Positions 1 to 9,265 of a stretch of DNA of 46,871 nucleotides are shown here, in pieces. Under the pieces are notes generated by a model. The model saw only the letters and a list, made by a program, of their open reading frames with translations, did no database searches and had not been told where the DNA came from. The translations under genes and the position numbers were made by a program. Numbering within the stretch: position 1 is the stretch's first letter; each line of letters begins with the position of its first letter. Origin of the DNA: an uncultured Actinomycetes bacterium (GTDB taxonomy: Bacteria > Actinomycetota > Actinomycetes > Nanopelagicales > Nanopelagicaceae); contig CAIMMQ010000045.1 of assembly GCA_903842675.1 (NCBI GenBank), positions 1 to 46,871 of the forward strand, given 5' to 3'.

Positions 1-74
1 GCCCCGACCGTAAAGGCCACGCTAAATGAATCCCGCTTAACCGCCACGCCGATATTGTGCCGTAATCCGAGGGT

Positions 75-857
75 ATGAGTGCAGAGTTATATAGGGTCGC
101 CACCATGAGCGCGGTTGAAACTGAAAATAACGAAGAGACCATCCATTCGATTCAATTCCGTGAAGAAATGACGGTCGAGCTAGTTAAAGCTAGCGCGAGT
201 GATGCGGATGTGATTTGGGCGGCCCGAGTTTCTACTGCGGGTGAGACCACACTTGAAACTGTTGGCAACTCTTCAGAACGAGATGCCGGATTGATTAATT
301 ATCTGGCACGAGAGCGTCACGGAAGTCCCTTCGAACACACATCAATGACCTTCTTCGTTTCGGCACCGATATTTGTTTTTCGGGAATTTATGCGTCACCG
401 GATCGCTTCATACAACGAAGAGAGTGGTCGTTATCGCGAACTTCGCCCAGTTTTCTACGTGCCAAGTAAAGAACGTAAATTGGTGCAAGTTGGTAAAACT
501 GGCGCCTACACCTTTATTGATGGCACAACCGAGCAGTATGAAATTACGGTAAATGCAATAAAAGAGAGTTGCACAGTTGCTTACGAAAACTATCAAAAGA
601 TTCTTGCATCAGGGGTTGCAAGAGAAGTTGCGAGAGCGGTTCTACCAGTGACTCTCTATTCATCAATGTATGTCACCATGAATGCTCGAGCTTTGATGAA
701 CTTTCTATCGCTTCGTACATCCCGCGATGGCTCACATTTTCCGTCATACCCACAGCGGGAAATTGAGATGGTCGCCGAGAAGATGGAGCGCCATTTTGCC
801 GAGCTAATGCCAATGACTTACGCTGCCTTTGAAAAGTCTGGTCGCGTCGCCCCCTAA
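75..857 (+). CDS. thyX: Flavin-dependent thymidylate synthase ThyX
   Basis: Makes dTMP from dUMP using FAD, NADPH and methylenetetrahydrofolate in the cytoplasm; it replaces the classical ThyA. The ThyX signature RHRIASYNEESGRY is present, followed by the C-terminal part with AREVARAVLP and the conserved end GRVAP, as I recall from Streptomyces ThyX. About 260 residues is normal for the family. The start is uncertain: ATG at 75 has no well-spaced ribosome binding site, although TAATCC at 63-68 could be a leaderless -10, while ATG at 105 has AGGG about 8 bases upstream. The conserved domain begins after both (MTVELVKAS). It is the first gene of the conserved thyX-dapA-rnj-ftsK neighbourhood and lies 18 bases before dapA. 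Identity is clear; only the N-terminus is in doubt. Confidence 0.96.
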   Translation: MSAELYRVATMSAVETENNEETIHSIQFREEMTVELVKASASDADVIWAARVSTAGETTLETVGNSSERDAGLINYLARERHGSPFEHTSMTFFVSAPIFVFREFMRHRIASYNEESGRYRELRPVFYVPSKERKLVQVGKTGAYTFIDGTTEQYEITVNAIKESCTVAYENYQKILASGVAREVARAVLPVTLYSSMYVTMNARALMNFLSLRTSRDGSHFPSYPQREIEMVAEKMERHFAELMPMTYAAFEKSGRVAP

Positions 858-863
858 GCAGGG

Positions 864-869
864 TAGCCT
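864..869 (+). promoter_or_regulatory. Putative leaderless -10 element of dapA
   Basis: TAGCCT fits the TANNNT -10 consensus and its last T lies 7 bases before the dapA ATG, so transcription would start at or next to the start codon. There is no Shine-Dalgarno before dapA. The same exact spacing recurs at several other genes in this window. Confidence 0.5.
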
Positions 870-875
870 TAGCGC

Positions 876-1766
876 ATGAGCATTAACGCACCATTTGGTC
901 GCCTACTGACGGCGATGATTACGCCTTTTAAGGCTAATGGTGAAATCGACTGGGCTGGTGTTGAGACTTTGGCGCACCATTTAGTTTCTACCGGGCACGA
1001 TGGAATTGTTTTAAATGGCACAACGGGTGAAGCCCCAACTACGAGTGATGATGAGAAAGATCAGATTGTTTCGCTCGTTAAGAAATTAGTTGGCGATAAA
1101 GTAAAGATCGTTGCTGGCGCAGGAAATAATGAGACTTCGCATTCAGTTGAACAAGCACGGCGAGCAGCAAAGGCTGGTGCTGATGGCCTACTTGTTGTTA
1201 CTCCTTATTACAACAAACCACCCCAAGCTGGAATTGCAGCACACTTTCGTGCGATGGCAGATGCAACTGATCTTCCAGTGATGATGTACGACATTCCAGG
1301 CAGAACTGGCGTTGAAATAGAGAGTGACACGATCGTTGCACTCGCCGAGCACCCAAAGATTGTTGCGCTCAAAGATGCCAAGGGAAATCCAGCAGCAACT
1401 TCATGGGTAATTAAACGTTCTGGTATTCCGGTTTATTCTGGCGATGATATTTTGAATCTTGCACTGCTCTCAGTTGGCGCAGTCGGATTCGTCTCCGTTT
1501 GTGGTCATACTGTTGGAAAAGATTTACGTGCCATGTTAGATGCTTGGTTCGCTGGCGATTCGACTAAGGCACTTGCGATTCACCAAAAATTATTACCGGT
1601 ATTCACCGGAACCTTCCGCACCCAAGGTGCGATATTGACTAAGGCCGCACTAAATGCGATGGGCCTACCTGGCGGATTTACTAGATTGCCACTTGTCGAT
1701 GCCACCGAAGCGCAGATCGCGCAATTGCGGGAGGACCTACGACAAGGCGGAGTAACACTTACCTAA
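876..1766 (+). CDS. dapA: 4-hydroxy-tetrahydrodipicolinate synthase DapA
   Basis: Condenses pyruvate with aspartate semialdehyde at the first committed step of lysine and meso-diaminopimelate synthesis. The 296 residues form a complete TIM barrel of the DapA/NAL family. Visible active-site features are the GTTGE pyruvate-binding segment (residues 48-52), TPYYNKP with the catalytic tyrosines near 111-112, YDIPGRTG (138-145) with the substrate-binding Arg143, and Lys166 in ALKDAKG as the Schiff-base lysine. ATG 876 follows thyX by 18 bases and has a putative leaderless -10 instead of a ribosome binding site. The stop overlaps the rnj start (TAATG), so the two are probably translationally coupled. 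It works in the same pathway as dapF further along the window. Confidence 0.97.
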   Translation: MSINAPFGRLLTAMITPFKANGEIDWAGVETLAHHLVSTGHDGIVLNGTTGEAPTTSDDEKDQIVSLVKKLVGDKVKIVAGAGNNETSHSVEQARRAAKAGADGLLVVTPYYNKPPQAGIAAHFRAMADATDLPVMMYDIPGRTGVEIESDTIVALAEHPKIVALKDAKGNPAATSWVIKRSGIPVYSGDDILNLALLSVGAVGFVSVCGHTVGKDLRAMLDAWFAGDSTKALAIHQKLLPVFTGTFRTQGAILTKAALNAMGLPGGFTRLPLVDATEAQIAQLREDLRQGGVTLT

Positions 1767-3448
1767 TGAACCATCCTCATCCAGATTTACCCTATCCCGC
1801 AAAACTTGCTGCAAAAACTCTTCGAATAGTTGCACTAGGTGGGCTAGGTGAAATTGGTCGTAACATGACCGTTTTCGAATATGAAGGCAAGCTTTTGATT
1901 GTTGACTGTGGCGTTCTTTTTCCTGAAGAGAGCCAACCTGGTATTGATTTAATTTTGCCGGACTTCTCGTACATTATCGAGCGACTAAATGACGTTGAAG
2001 CGATCGTCTTAACGCATGGCCATGAAGATCATATTGGCGCCGTCCCATACTTACTTCGCGAAAAGCAGGACATCCCAATTGTTGGTTCGAAGTTAACGCT
2101 GGCATTTATCGGGGCTAAATTAAAAGAGCGTCGGATTACCGCACCACAAATTGAGGTTAAGGCTGGAATGATTTCAGACTTTGGTCCATTCAAGTTGGAA
2201 TTCATTGCAGTGAATCACTCGATTCCTGATGCGCTTGCTGTTGCAATTCGCACACCTGCCGGACTTGTTCTTGCGACTGGCGATTTCAAGATGGACCAAC
2301 TTCCACTTGATGGTCGCATCACCGATCTTCCTGCCTTTGCCAGATTAGGCGCAGAAGGCGTTGATTTATTTATGGTCGACTCCACAAATGCTGATGTTCC
2401 AGGTTTCACCACTCCAGAACGAGATATCAGTCCAGTATTAGATCGAGTTATCCGACAGACCGAACGCCGAGTAATTGTTGCCTCATTTGCTTCACATGTT
2501 CATCGAGTTCAGCAAGTTATTGATGTTGCTGAAAGCCATGGTCGCAAGGTTGCACTTGTAGGTCGCAGCATGGTTCGCAACATGAAGCTAGCCGAGGATA
2601 TGGGTTACCTAACTGTTCCGGCCGGACTAATTATTGATGCAAAAGATATTGATAGTTACGGCGATCGAGTTGTACTCATCTGTACTGGATCACAAGGCGA
2701 ACCACTTGCCGCACTCTCTCGAATGGCCAATGGTGATCATCAAATTCGAGTTGGTAAGGGTGACACAGTAATTCTTGCTTCTTCACTCATTCCCGGTAAT
2801 GAAAATCCGGTTTATCGAGTTATCAATGAACTCACAAGATTTGGCGCAAACGTTGTTCATAAGGGTAATGCGATGGTGCACGTATCTGGCCACGCTGCCG
2901 CTGGCGAACTTCTTTACTGCTATAACATCGTTAAGCCCAAGAATGTCATGCCAATCCATGGTGAATGGCGCCATCTTCGGGCAAATGCTGAACTCGCAAT
3001 TAAGACCGGAGTTCCTCGCACAAATACCTTGGTTATTGAAAATGGAATTGTTGTTGATATGACCGATGGTTATGTTGATGTTGCCGGAGCCATTCCAGTT
3101 GGATTTGTTTACGTAGATGGTCAGAGCATTGGTGAAATTACCGAAAGTTCCCTGAAGGATCGGCGAATTCTTGGTGAAGAAGGATTCATTTCCGTTGTGG
3201 TTGTAATCGAATCTCAAACCGGAAAAATTGTTGCGGGTCCAGACATTCATGCGCGCGGATTTACTGAGGATAACGAGCTATTCAAAGAGGTTACGGTGAT
3301 GATTGAAAAAGCGCTGGCCCAAGCGGTTGGTAATGGAATCAATGGAACGCACCAATTACAACAAGTGGTTCGTCGAACTGTTGGAAGTTGGGTCGGAGAT
3401 AAGCACCGCCGCAAGCCAATGATCGTTCCAGTTGTAATAGAGGTATAA
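1766..3448 (+). CDS. rnj: Ribonuclease J
   Basis: A metallo-beta-lactamase/beta-CASP ribonuclease with 5'-3' exonuclease and endonuclease activity that takes part in rRNA maturation and mRNA decay. The zinc-binding motif HGHEDH is at residues 84-89, with the second metal region around ATGDFK and the beta-CASP domain through the middle; the C-terminal region is the usual short RNase J tail. The length of 560 residues is typical of actinobacterial RNase J. The start ATG overlaps the dapA stop by one base in a TAATG junction. Position after dapA and before ftsK is conserved in Mycobacterium and Streptomyces. In a genome using many leaderless mRNAs, a 5'-end-dependent nuclease is of particular interest. 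Confidence 0.96.
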   Translation: MNHPHPDLPYPAKLAAKTLRIVALGGLGEIGRNMTVFEYEGKLLIVDCGVLFPEESQPGIDLILPDFSYIIERLNDVEAIVLTHGHEDHIGAVPYLLREKQDIPIVGSKLTLAFIGAKLKERRITAPQIEVKAGMISDFGPFKLEFIAVNHSIPDALAVAIRTPAGLVLATGDFKMDQLPLDGRITDLPAFARLGAEGVDLFMVDSTNADVPGFTTPERDISPVLDRVIRQTERRVIVASFASHVHRVQQVIDVAESHGRKVALVGRSMVRNMKLAEDMGYLTVPAGLIIDAKDIDSYGDRVVLICTGSQGEPLAALSRMANGDHQIRVGKGDTVILASSLIPGNENPVYRVINELTRFGANVVHKGNAMVHVSGHAAAGELLYCYNIVKPKNVMPIHGEWRHLRANAELAIKTGVPRTNTLVIENGIVVDMTDGYVDVAGAIPVGFVYVDGQSIGEITESSLKDRRILGEEGFISVVVVIESQTGKIVAGPDIHARGFTEDNELFKEVTVMIEKALAQAVGNGINGTHQLQQVVRRTVGSWVGDKHRRKPMIVPVVIEV

Positions 3449-3497
3449 CGGCGCGCCTGCCCTTATACCTTCTAGTAATTCTTTAAGGTTAGACATT

Positions 3498-5852
3498 ATG
3501 GCGGCACGTAAATCTGGAAAGAAAGCGAGTTCGAAATCCACTTCAATTTTTGGTGGAATCACTCGTGCATTTGGCGCGCTCTGGCGCCTGCTTGCGCGCG
3601 CCCTTGGAAGTTCTATTCGTTTTGTTTTTCGCGGTGCAAAAGAATTGGATCCAGTACATCAACGTGATGGGGCAGCATTTTTAGTATTTATATTTGGCTT
3701 AATCGCCGCGGCTGGGGTCTGGTTTAATTTACAAAATGTTGTTGGCCGGGGAATTTATGCCTTCCTCTATGGTGGCATTGGGCGATTGGCTTTTGTTTCG
3801 CCATTGCTCTTTATTTACTTTGCCTTTCGATTATTTCGCACACCTGAAGAGGGCTCGGCAACTGGGCGAATAACTATTGGAACTCTCGTGCTACTAATCA
3901 CCACGACGGGCCTAATTCATATTTTCAATGGCTCTACTGGTACCGGACAAACCGCGATGCGAGACGGTGGTGGGTGGATTGGTTATGGTGTTGCAACACC
4001 GCTGATCGCTCTCGTCACAAATATTTTGGCAATCCCAATACTTTTGCTCCTCTTTTTCTTTGGCCTATTAGTTGTTACTGCCACACCAGTTTCCCAAGTA
4101 GGAGCGCGAATCAAATCGCTCTTTAGCTGGGGTAATTCCAAAGTTTCTGACGCTAGAGCTGCTCGCGTAGCCGCACGAGATTTTGAAATAACCGATACCC
4201 CTCCATTTGAAACGCCTCTGGTTCAAGGTTTCACCCAAGATCAGTTAGAACCTATGGATAACGAGGAGTTGGATGAAGAGAGTTTTGACGAAGAGTTCAC
4301 AGTAGAGATCCCAAGAGCTGTTCAGCAAGTACCGACGACAAAGAGTTCAACTCCTGCAAGAGCGCAACAGATGCTCTTAACGGGGGATAGCAAGTATGAA
4401 TTGCCTCCAATGGATTTGCTACGTGCCGGACCTGCTGCGAAAACTAAATCAAAAGCGAACGACACCGTTGTCGCTGCACTTACTCAGGTCTTCGACCAGT
4501 TTGGTGTTGAATGCCGAGTAACTGGTTTTATGCGTGGACCTACCGTAACTCGCTATGAAGTCGAACTCGGAAATGGCGTAAAAGTTGAAGCCATTACTGC
4601 GCTTGCAAAAAATATCTCATATGCAGTTGCAAGTGGCGATGTTCGAATTCTTTCGCCGATACCAGGTAAGTCTGCGGTTGGTATTGAAATTCCTAACGTG
4701 GATCGCGAAATAGTTGCCCTTGGCGATGTGCTGCGTTCATCAGTTGCAACCGGTGAACCACATCCAATGGTTATTGCACTTGGCAAAGATGTTGAAGGTA
4801 ATTTCATCTGCGCCAACCTGGCAAAGATGCCGCACTTACTAGTAGCTGGCGCTACCGGTGCTGGAAAATCTTCAATGATTAATTCACTCGTGGTTTCAAT
4901 TCTGATGCGAGCTACTCCCGATGAAGTTCGCCTAGTTATGATCGATCCAAAGCGGGTGGAACTAACAAGTTATGAAGGCATTCCACATTTAATTGCCCCA
5001 ATTATTACCAATCCCAAGAAGGCGGCAGATGTATTGGCTTGGGTTGTTCGAGAAATGGATATGCGTTACGACGACTTATCTGCCTTCGGGTTCCGACATA
5101 TCGATGACTTTAATAAGGCGGTACGCGCTGGCAAGTTAACTGTTCCAGAAGGTAGCGAGCGAGTCCTTGAACCGTATCCATACTTACTAGTAATCATCGA
5201 TGAGCTAGCCGACCTAATGATGGTCGCGGCCCGCGAAGTAGAAGAGAGCATTGTCCGCATCACCCAACTCGCACGTGCGGCGGGAATTCACTTAGTTATT
5301 GCAACACAGCGCCCAAGCGTCGACATTGTTACTGGATTAATTAAAGCAAACGTCCCTTCCCGCCTGTCTTTTGCAACTTCAAGTCTTGCTGATTCCAGGG
5401 TTATTTTGGATACGCCAGGTGCTGAAAAACTTGTTGGCCAAGGCGATGGGCTATTTCTTCCAATGGGTGCCAGCAAAGCTGTTCGTATTCAAGGAGCATA
5501 TGTTTCCGAACGAGAGACTGAGGCAATTGTTAATCATGTGAAGGAACAACTTCAACCGGTATATCGCTTAGATTTAAATGCACCAGTAAAAGCCCATGTA
5601 ATTGAAGATGACATCGGAGATGATTTAGATTTACTGTTACAAGCAGTGCAACTAGTTGTTTCAACACAATTTGGTTCAACTTCAATGTTGCAACGTAAAT
5701 TACGAATTGGTTTTGCAAAAGCTGGTCGGTTAATGGATTTAATGGAGAGTCGCGGAATCGTTGGGCCAACCGAAGGCTCCAAGGCGCGAACCGTGCTAAT
5801 CAATGCCGAGCAGATGCCAGATGTCCTTGAGTCACTTCAGGGCAACCTCTAA
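3498..5852 (+). CDS. ftsK: DNA translocase FtsK/SpoIIIE
   Basis: Septum-located DNA pump that moves the chromosome termini during division and sporulation-like processes. The N-terminal ~210 residues contain four hydrophobic membrane segments, followed by a short acidic linker (about residues 230-290), far shorter than in E. coli. The motor follows: Walker A GATGAGKS at 451-458 and Walker B VIIDELAD at 565-572. The last ~65 residues are the winged-helix gamma domain (LDLLLQAVQLV to SKARTVLI), which reads KOPS-like polarity sequences. The length of 784 residues fits a streamlined actinobacterial FtsK. ATG 3498 has AAGG about 9 bases upstream. It follows rnj after a 49-base spacer. Confidence 0.96.
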   Translation: MAARKSGKKASSKSTSIFGGITRAFGALWRLLARALGSSIRFVFRGAKELDPVHQRDGAAFLVFIFGLIAAAGVWFNLQNVVGRGIYAFLYGGIGRLAFVSPLLFIYFAFRLFRTPEEGSATGRITIGTLVLLITTTGLIHIFNGSTGTGQTAMRDGGGWIGYGVATPLIALVTNILAIPILLLLFFFGLLVVTATPVSQVGARIKSLFSWGNSKVSDARAARVAARDFEITDTPPFETPLVQGFTQDQLEPMDNEELDEESFDEEFTVEIPRAVQQVPTTKSSTPARAQQMLLTGDSKYELPPMDLLRAGPAAKTKSKANDTVVAALTQVFDQFGVECRVTGFMRGPTVTRYEVELGNGVKVEAITALAKNISYAVASGDVRILSPIPGKSAVGIEIPNVDREIVALGDVLRSSVATGEPHPMVIALGKDVEGNFICANLAKMPHLLVAGATGAGKSSMINSLVVSILMRATPDEVRLVMIDPKRVELTSYEGIPHLIAPIITNPKKAADVLAWVVREMDMRYDDLSAFGFRHIDDFNKAVRAGKLTVPEGSERVLEPYPYLLVIIDELADLMMVAAREVEESIVRITQLARAAGIHLVIATQRPSVDIVTGLIKANVPSRLSFATSSLADSRVILDTPGAEKLVGQGDGLFLPMGASKAVRIQGAYVSERETEAIVNHVKEQLQPVYRLDLNAPVKAHVIEDDIGDDLDLLLQAVQLVVSTQFGSTSMLQRKLRIGFAKAGRLMDLMESRGIVGPTEGSKARTVLINAEQMPDVLESLQGNL

Positions 5853-6028
5853 AACTTGTAATTCAGCGTGATGGCTGGATGCTTGCCATCAATTTAGGGG
5901 TCATGCCTGGGGTGAGTTCACCTGCTGTTCGCTCAACCCAACTTGTTCGAAAGGCCACCTGCGCTTTACCATTAGCCTCTGCTTAAAGCTCGAACCCCCC
6001 ATTTGAGATGTGAAAAGGTAACTAAGAA
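5853..6028 (+). other. Structured spacer between ftsK and the RodZ-like gene
   Basis: This 176-base spacer is one of the longest in the window. It holds a GATGGC/GCCATC hairpin (5870-5875 with 5885-5890, no T-run) that could end ftsK transcription, a GGGGTGAG/CTCAACCC pairing around 5909-5940, a 27-codon reading frame (5903-5986), and a hairpin with stem CTCGAA/TTTGAG and a loop of six C plus A (5989-6007) just upstream of the AAAAGG ribosome binding site of the next gene. It could be a leader region or a small RNA. C-rich loops recall the actinobacterial 6C RNA, but I see only one such loop, so I do not assign that family. Confidence 0.35.
5903..5986 (+). CDS. Possible 27-residue leader peptide
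   Basis: ATG at 5903 to TAA at 5984-5986 encodes a 27-residue, basic, Ser/Ala-rich peptide beginning MPGVSSPAVR and ending ALPLASA. AGGGG lies only two bases before the ATG, too close for a normal ribosome binding site. No homologue is recognised. A chance frame of this length is common, so support is weak; it is listed because it fills a structured spacer with few other explanations. Confidence 0.15.
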   Translation: MPGVSSPAVRSTQLVRKATCALPLASA

Positions 6029-6781
6029 ATGTATTTAGAAAATCAAACTATCGGATCGGTACTTTGCGCTGCGCGCAAAGCTGCTGGTTATTCGATAGAT
6101 GATGTTTCTTCGCAAACCAGAATACGCGCCGGTTTAATCCGCGATATCGAAGGAAATAATTTTGAAACTTCTGGGGCAAATGCTTATGCGCGTGGCCACA
6201 TCAGAACAATTGGAAAATTCTTAAATCTTGATACTGATGCTTTAGTTGAACTTTTCGCAGTTAGTACTGGCGACTTTGATCGTCCGATGATCGATCTGCT
6301 CACCGACAATAATGTGGTTGCTCCTAAGCGTGAACTTCCAAAAATTTCTTACAAAGTGATGGCATCAGCTGCCGCTGCGATTGTCGCACTTCTAATTGCT
6401 GTCCCTACAGTGGGCGGAATGATTTCCTCAAATAAGACTGCTAGCCAGAACCCGTCAGTTCCGGCACAAGCAGCCCCTTCAACAACATCAAATGGCGCCA
6501 CGGTCGTTGCGACTAAGACATCAGATGTATCAGTTGTTGTGACAGGTACCAACGGTAAATCTTGGATAGGAATCCAAGATAGTTCGGGTGCCCAGGTATT
6601 CAGTGGCACGATTCACCAAGGTGAGTCGAAGTCATTTGGCGATGCAACACAATTACAGGTAACACTCGGTAATGCCGGCGCAGTTTCACTTAATGTAAAC
6701 GGACGAGATATCGGAACTACTGGCGCTGCTGGCGAAGTTGTTCACCTCTCATTCGAGCCAGACGCAGCCGCTAAGGGCTAA
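6029..6781 (+). CDS. RodZ-like helix-turn-helix membrane protein
   Basis: The N-terminus (residues 5-75) is a Cro/C1-type HTH_25 domain with the family pattern of AYARGHIRTIGKFL. It is followed by a single membrane segment at about 109-131 (an Ala/Val/Ile-rich stretch before GGMISSNK), a Ser/Thr/Pro/Ala-rich linker (135-175), and a C-terminal beta domain of the DUF4115 type (about 175-245, WIGIQDSSGAQVFSG). This is the layout of RodZ, the cytoskeleton-linked cell-shape factor. In actinobacteria this gene sits between ftsK and rimO, where its role is less clear, since many have no MreB. AAAAGG lies about 11 bases before the ATG. It probably acts at the membrane in cell envelope or division control. 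Confidence 0.85.
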   Translation: MYLENQTIGSVLCAARKAAGYSIDDVSSQTRIRAGLIRDIEGNNFETSGANAYARGHIRTIGKFLNLDTDALVELFAVSTGDFDRPMIDLLTDNNVVAPKRELPKISYKVMASAAAAIVALLIAVPTVGGMISSNKTASQNPSVPAQAAPSTTSNGATVVATKTSDVSVVVTGTNGKSWIGIQDSSGAQVFSGTIHQGESKSFGDATQLQVTLGNAGAVSLNVNGRDIGTTGAAGEVVHLSFEPDAAAKG

Positions 6782-6814
6782 TTAAAGAGCGAGCTTGTAA
6801 TTAGCAGGTAATAT

Positions 6815-8254
6815 GTGCCAGTGAGCACATTAAAAACGGATGTTAGTAAATCCAGAACTGTTGCTCTTGTAACTCTTGGCTGTGCCAGAAATGAAGTTGA
6901 TTCCGAAGAACTTGCCGGCCGCTTGGCAGCCGATGGTTGGACCTTGGTTGGTGATCCTGCACTTGCACAAGTCGCCGTTATAAATACCTGCGGTTTCATA
7001 GAAAGCGCGAAAAAGGATTCGGTTGACGCCCTACTTGAAGCTCACTCGTTAAAAACAAATGGTGTTACCCAAGCAGTTGTTGCGGTCGGGTGTATGGCTG
7101 AGCGATATGGAAACGAGCTCGCTTCTGCACTTCCAGAAGCCGATGCCATATTGGGTTTTGATGACTATGTAGATATTTCAGCCAGGCTTCAAACAATTCT
7201 TGGTGGTGGATCAATTGCGGCGCACACGCCTAAAGATCGCCGGGCGCTGCTTCCAATCGCGCCGGCAGAGCGCCAAGCTAAAAAATTATCTTTAGTACCT
7301 AGTGGAGATTTGGGCGCAGCAGGTCAAGTCGGTCAGGGTGCCCGATTACTTCGTAAGCGTCTTGATAAATCGCCCGTGGCTCCACTTAAAATTGCATCAG
7401 GATGCGACCGAAGATGTTCATTCTGCGCAATCCCGATGTTTCGTGGCTCATTTGTTTCTCGTCGGCCGGTCGAAATAATCGAGGAGGCTCGTTGGTTAGC
7501 CGAGAGCGGCGTCTCTGAAATATTTTTAGTCAGCGAGAACACAACTTCCTACGGCAAAGATTTTCGAGATATGAAGGTATTAGAAAATATGTTGCCAGAG
7601 CTCGCAGCGATCGAAGGCATTGAGCGAATTCGCCTTTCATACCTGCAACCCGCCGAGATGCGTCCATCATTGATTCAAGCGATGACTTCAATCCCCAAGG
7701 TAATTCCTTATTTCGATCTCTCATTCCAACATGCGAGTGGCACGGTATTGCGACGCATGCGCCGCTTTGGCGATGGCGAAAAATTCCTACATTTAATCAA
7801 TCAAATCCGAGTACTAGCTCCTGATGCTGGAATTCGCTCAAATGTAATTGTGGGATTCCCAGGGGAAACTGAGGCCGAATTCGCTGAATTAGTTGACTTT
7901 ATTTCCGAAGCCCGACTAGATGCGATTGGTGTCTTTGGTTATTCCGATGAAGATAAGACTGAAGCCCTAACTTTGGAAGACAAGGTCGAACAATCCGTTA
8001 TTAATTCCAGGGTTGAATCGCTATCGACCCTGGTTGATGAATTATTGATGCAACGCGCTGAAGAGCGAATCGGCTCATTGGTTCGCGTAATGATTGAAGA
8101 TGCCGAGCTGCAAGAGGGCCGCGCGGATCATCAGGGCCCAGAAGTAGATGGCTCAACTTTCATAAAGTCTCGGACAAAATATAAAATCGGTGAATATGTT
8201 CAAGCACTTGTCAGTGATGTAGCCGGCGTTGATCTAATTGCGAGTCCAATCTAG
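6815..8254 (+). CDS. rimO: Ribosomal protein S12 methylthiotransferase RimO
   Basis: Radical SAM enzyme that adds a methylthio group to the conserved aspartate of ribosomal protein S12. The N-terminal UPF0004 domain holds the three auxiliary-cluster cysteines in [17 protein letters not shown] and VGCMAERYG. The radical SAM cluster is C197-x3-C201-x2-C204, followed by a C-terminal TRAM domain that binds substrate. Adjacent to pgsA, it is the RimO and not the MiaB paralogue; MiaB is at 13608. At 479 residues it is slightly longer than E. coli RimO, with an additional stretch near residues 150-190 before the radical SAM motif. The start is GTG at 6815 (GTG 6821 is an in-frame alternative); no strong ribosome binding site is visible. 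Confidence 0.94.
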   Translation: MPVSTLKTDVSKSRTVALVTLGCARNEVDSEELAGRLAADGWTLVGDPALAQVAVINTCGFIESAKKDSVDALLEAHSLKTNGVTQAVVAVGCMAERYGNELASALPEADAILGFDDYVDISARLQTILGGGSIAAHTPKDRRALLPIAPAERQAKKLSLVPSGDLGAAGQVGQGARLLRKRLDKSPVAPLKIASGCDRRCSFCAIPMFRGSFVSRRPVEIIEEARWLAESGVSEIFLVSENTTSYGKDFRDMKVLENMLPELAAIEGIERIRLSYLQPAEMRPSLIQAMTSIPKVIPYFDLSFQHASGTVLRRMRRFGDGEKFLHLINQIRVLAPDAGIRSNVIVGFPGETEAEFAELVDFISEARLDAIGVFGYSDEDKTEALTLEDKVEQSVINSRVESLSTLVDELLMQRAEERIGSLVRVMIEDAELQEGRADHQGPEVDGSTFIKSRTKYKIGEYVQALVSDVAGVDLIASPI

Positions 8255-8258
8255 TTCC

Positions 8259-8792
8259 ATGAAAATCTACAATCTTCCAAATTCCTTAACCATCTCGCGT
8301 CTTATCGCCCTCCCATTTTGTGCCTATGCACTCTTTAAGAATGGTGGGGATGATTCAACTTGGCGCATCATCGCTTGGACCGGTTTTTTCCTGGTTGGAC
8401 TTACCGATTTCTTTGACGGAAAAATTGCTAGGTCTCGAAAGCAAGTAACGAGTTTTGGCGCCTTCCTTGATCCAGTCGCCGATAAGTTCGCGATCGGAAC
8501 CGCAATGGTTGGCTTATCAATCCAAGGCAGGTTGTGGTGGTGGGTAACAATTCTTATTTTGGTTCGCGAGGTTTCAGTGACTGTACTGAGGTTGGCTGTG
8601 ATCCGAGGCGGAGTAATTTCAGCAAGTCGGGGCGGGAAAATTAAGACAGCCTTTCAGGGCTTTGGTGTTGGTTTTTACATTCTGCCACTTCCACATTGGG
8701 CGCTGTTGCCAAGAGATATTTTTATGGCAGTTGCAATCATCCTGACGATTCTTACAGGTATTGATTACTTCAAGAAGGTTTTTCAAAAATGA
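8259..8792 (+). CDS. pgsA: CDP-diacylglycerol-glycerol-3-phosphate 3-phosphatidyltransferase
   Basis: Integral membrane enzyme that makes phosphatidylglycerophosphate, the precursor of phosphatidylglycerol and cardiolipin. The CDP-alcohol phosphotransferase motif is complete: D50-xx-D53-G54-xx-A57-R58, then G67, D71 and D75. Several hydrophobic segments surround it. ATG at 8259 lies four bases after the rimO stop; an in-frame TTG at 8238 inside rimO is less likely. The length of 177 residues is normal. The stop overlaps the cinA start (ATGA), so pgsA, cinA and the clgR-like gene form a coupled run. Other CDP-alcohol transferases such as PIP synthase share this motif, but gene order (rimO-pgsA-cinA) supports PgsA. 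Confidence 0.92.
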   Translation: MKIYNLPNSLTISRLIALPFCAYALFKNGGDDSTWRIIAWTGFFLVGLTDFFDGKIARSRKQVTSFGAFLDPVADKFAIGTAMVGLSIQGRLWWWVTILILVREVSVTVLRLAVIRGGVISASRGGKIKTAFQGFGVGFYILPLPHWALLPRDIFMAVAIILTILTGIDYFKKVFQK

Positions 8793-9265
8793 AGAAAGAT
8801 TTGCTGGCCGAACTTGTAATTAAACAACTTAAGAAATCAGGTAAGACGCTTTCGGTTGCCGAATCTATAACAGGTGGTGGCTTAGGTGCAGCCCTGACAA
8901 GTATTCCTGGCGCCTCAGAGGTGTTTCTTGGAGGAGTAATCGCATATAGCGATACATCAAAATTTAAAATTCTTGAAGTTGCTAAATCAATTCTGACAAA
9001 GAAGAGCGCGGTTTCCGAAGAGGCAGCAAAGGCAATGGCGGAGAGCGTTCGCATAAAATTTAAATCTGACTATGCAATTTCAACTACTGGCGTTGCCGGT
9101 CCTGGAAAGGCATATGGGCAAAAGGCGGGGACGGTTTGGATTGGGATTGCCAGTAAAAAAGAGGTGGTAGCCGTCGCGTTAAATCTGAATGGCGATCGGG
9201 GCGAAATACGAAACGCGACAATTGAGAGCGCATTTGCCACCTTTTCGCGTATCATTGCACCATGA
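8789..9265 (+). CDS. pncC: CinA C-terminal domain protein / nicotinamide-nucleotide amidase
   Basis: A stand-alone CinA C-terminal (PncC-type) domain of 158 residues. The family deamidates nicotinamide mononucleotide to nicotinate mononucleotide in NAD recycling. Typical motifs are present: [20 protein letters not shown] near residues 23-42, GGVIAYS near 48-54, and STTGVAGPG near 98-106. The N-terminal molybdopterin-binding-like domain of full CinA is absent, as in many actinobacteria. The start overlaps the pgsA stop and its own stop overlaps the next gene, both as ATGA junctions. Confidence 0.92.
   Translation: MKKDLLAELVIKQLKKSGKTLSVAESITGGGLGAALTSIPGASEVFLGGVIAYSDTSKFKILEVAKSILTKKSAVSEEAAKAMAESVRIKFKSDYAISTTGVAGPGKAYGQKAGTVWIGIASKKEVVAVALNLNGDRGEIRNATIESAFATFSRIIAP

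Noticed and set aside
1-78. Possible 3' end of an upstream gene
   Set aside because: Frame 1 is open to TGA at 76-78 and frame 3 to TGA at 27-29, but neither short tail matches a family I know, so no gene is called.
2783-3250. 155-codon minus-strand frame inside rnj
   Set aside because: It lies entirely opposite a well-conserved gene, is Asn/Ile-rich as expected from reading the complement, and has no family features.
5987-6007. tRNA T-arm-like sequence after ftsK
   Set aside because: The complement contains GGTTCGAGC, but no acceptor, D or anticodon arms can be drawn around it.
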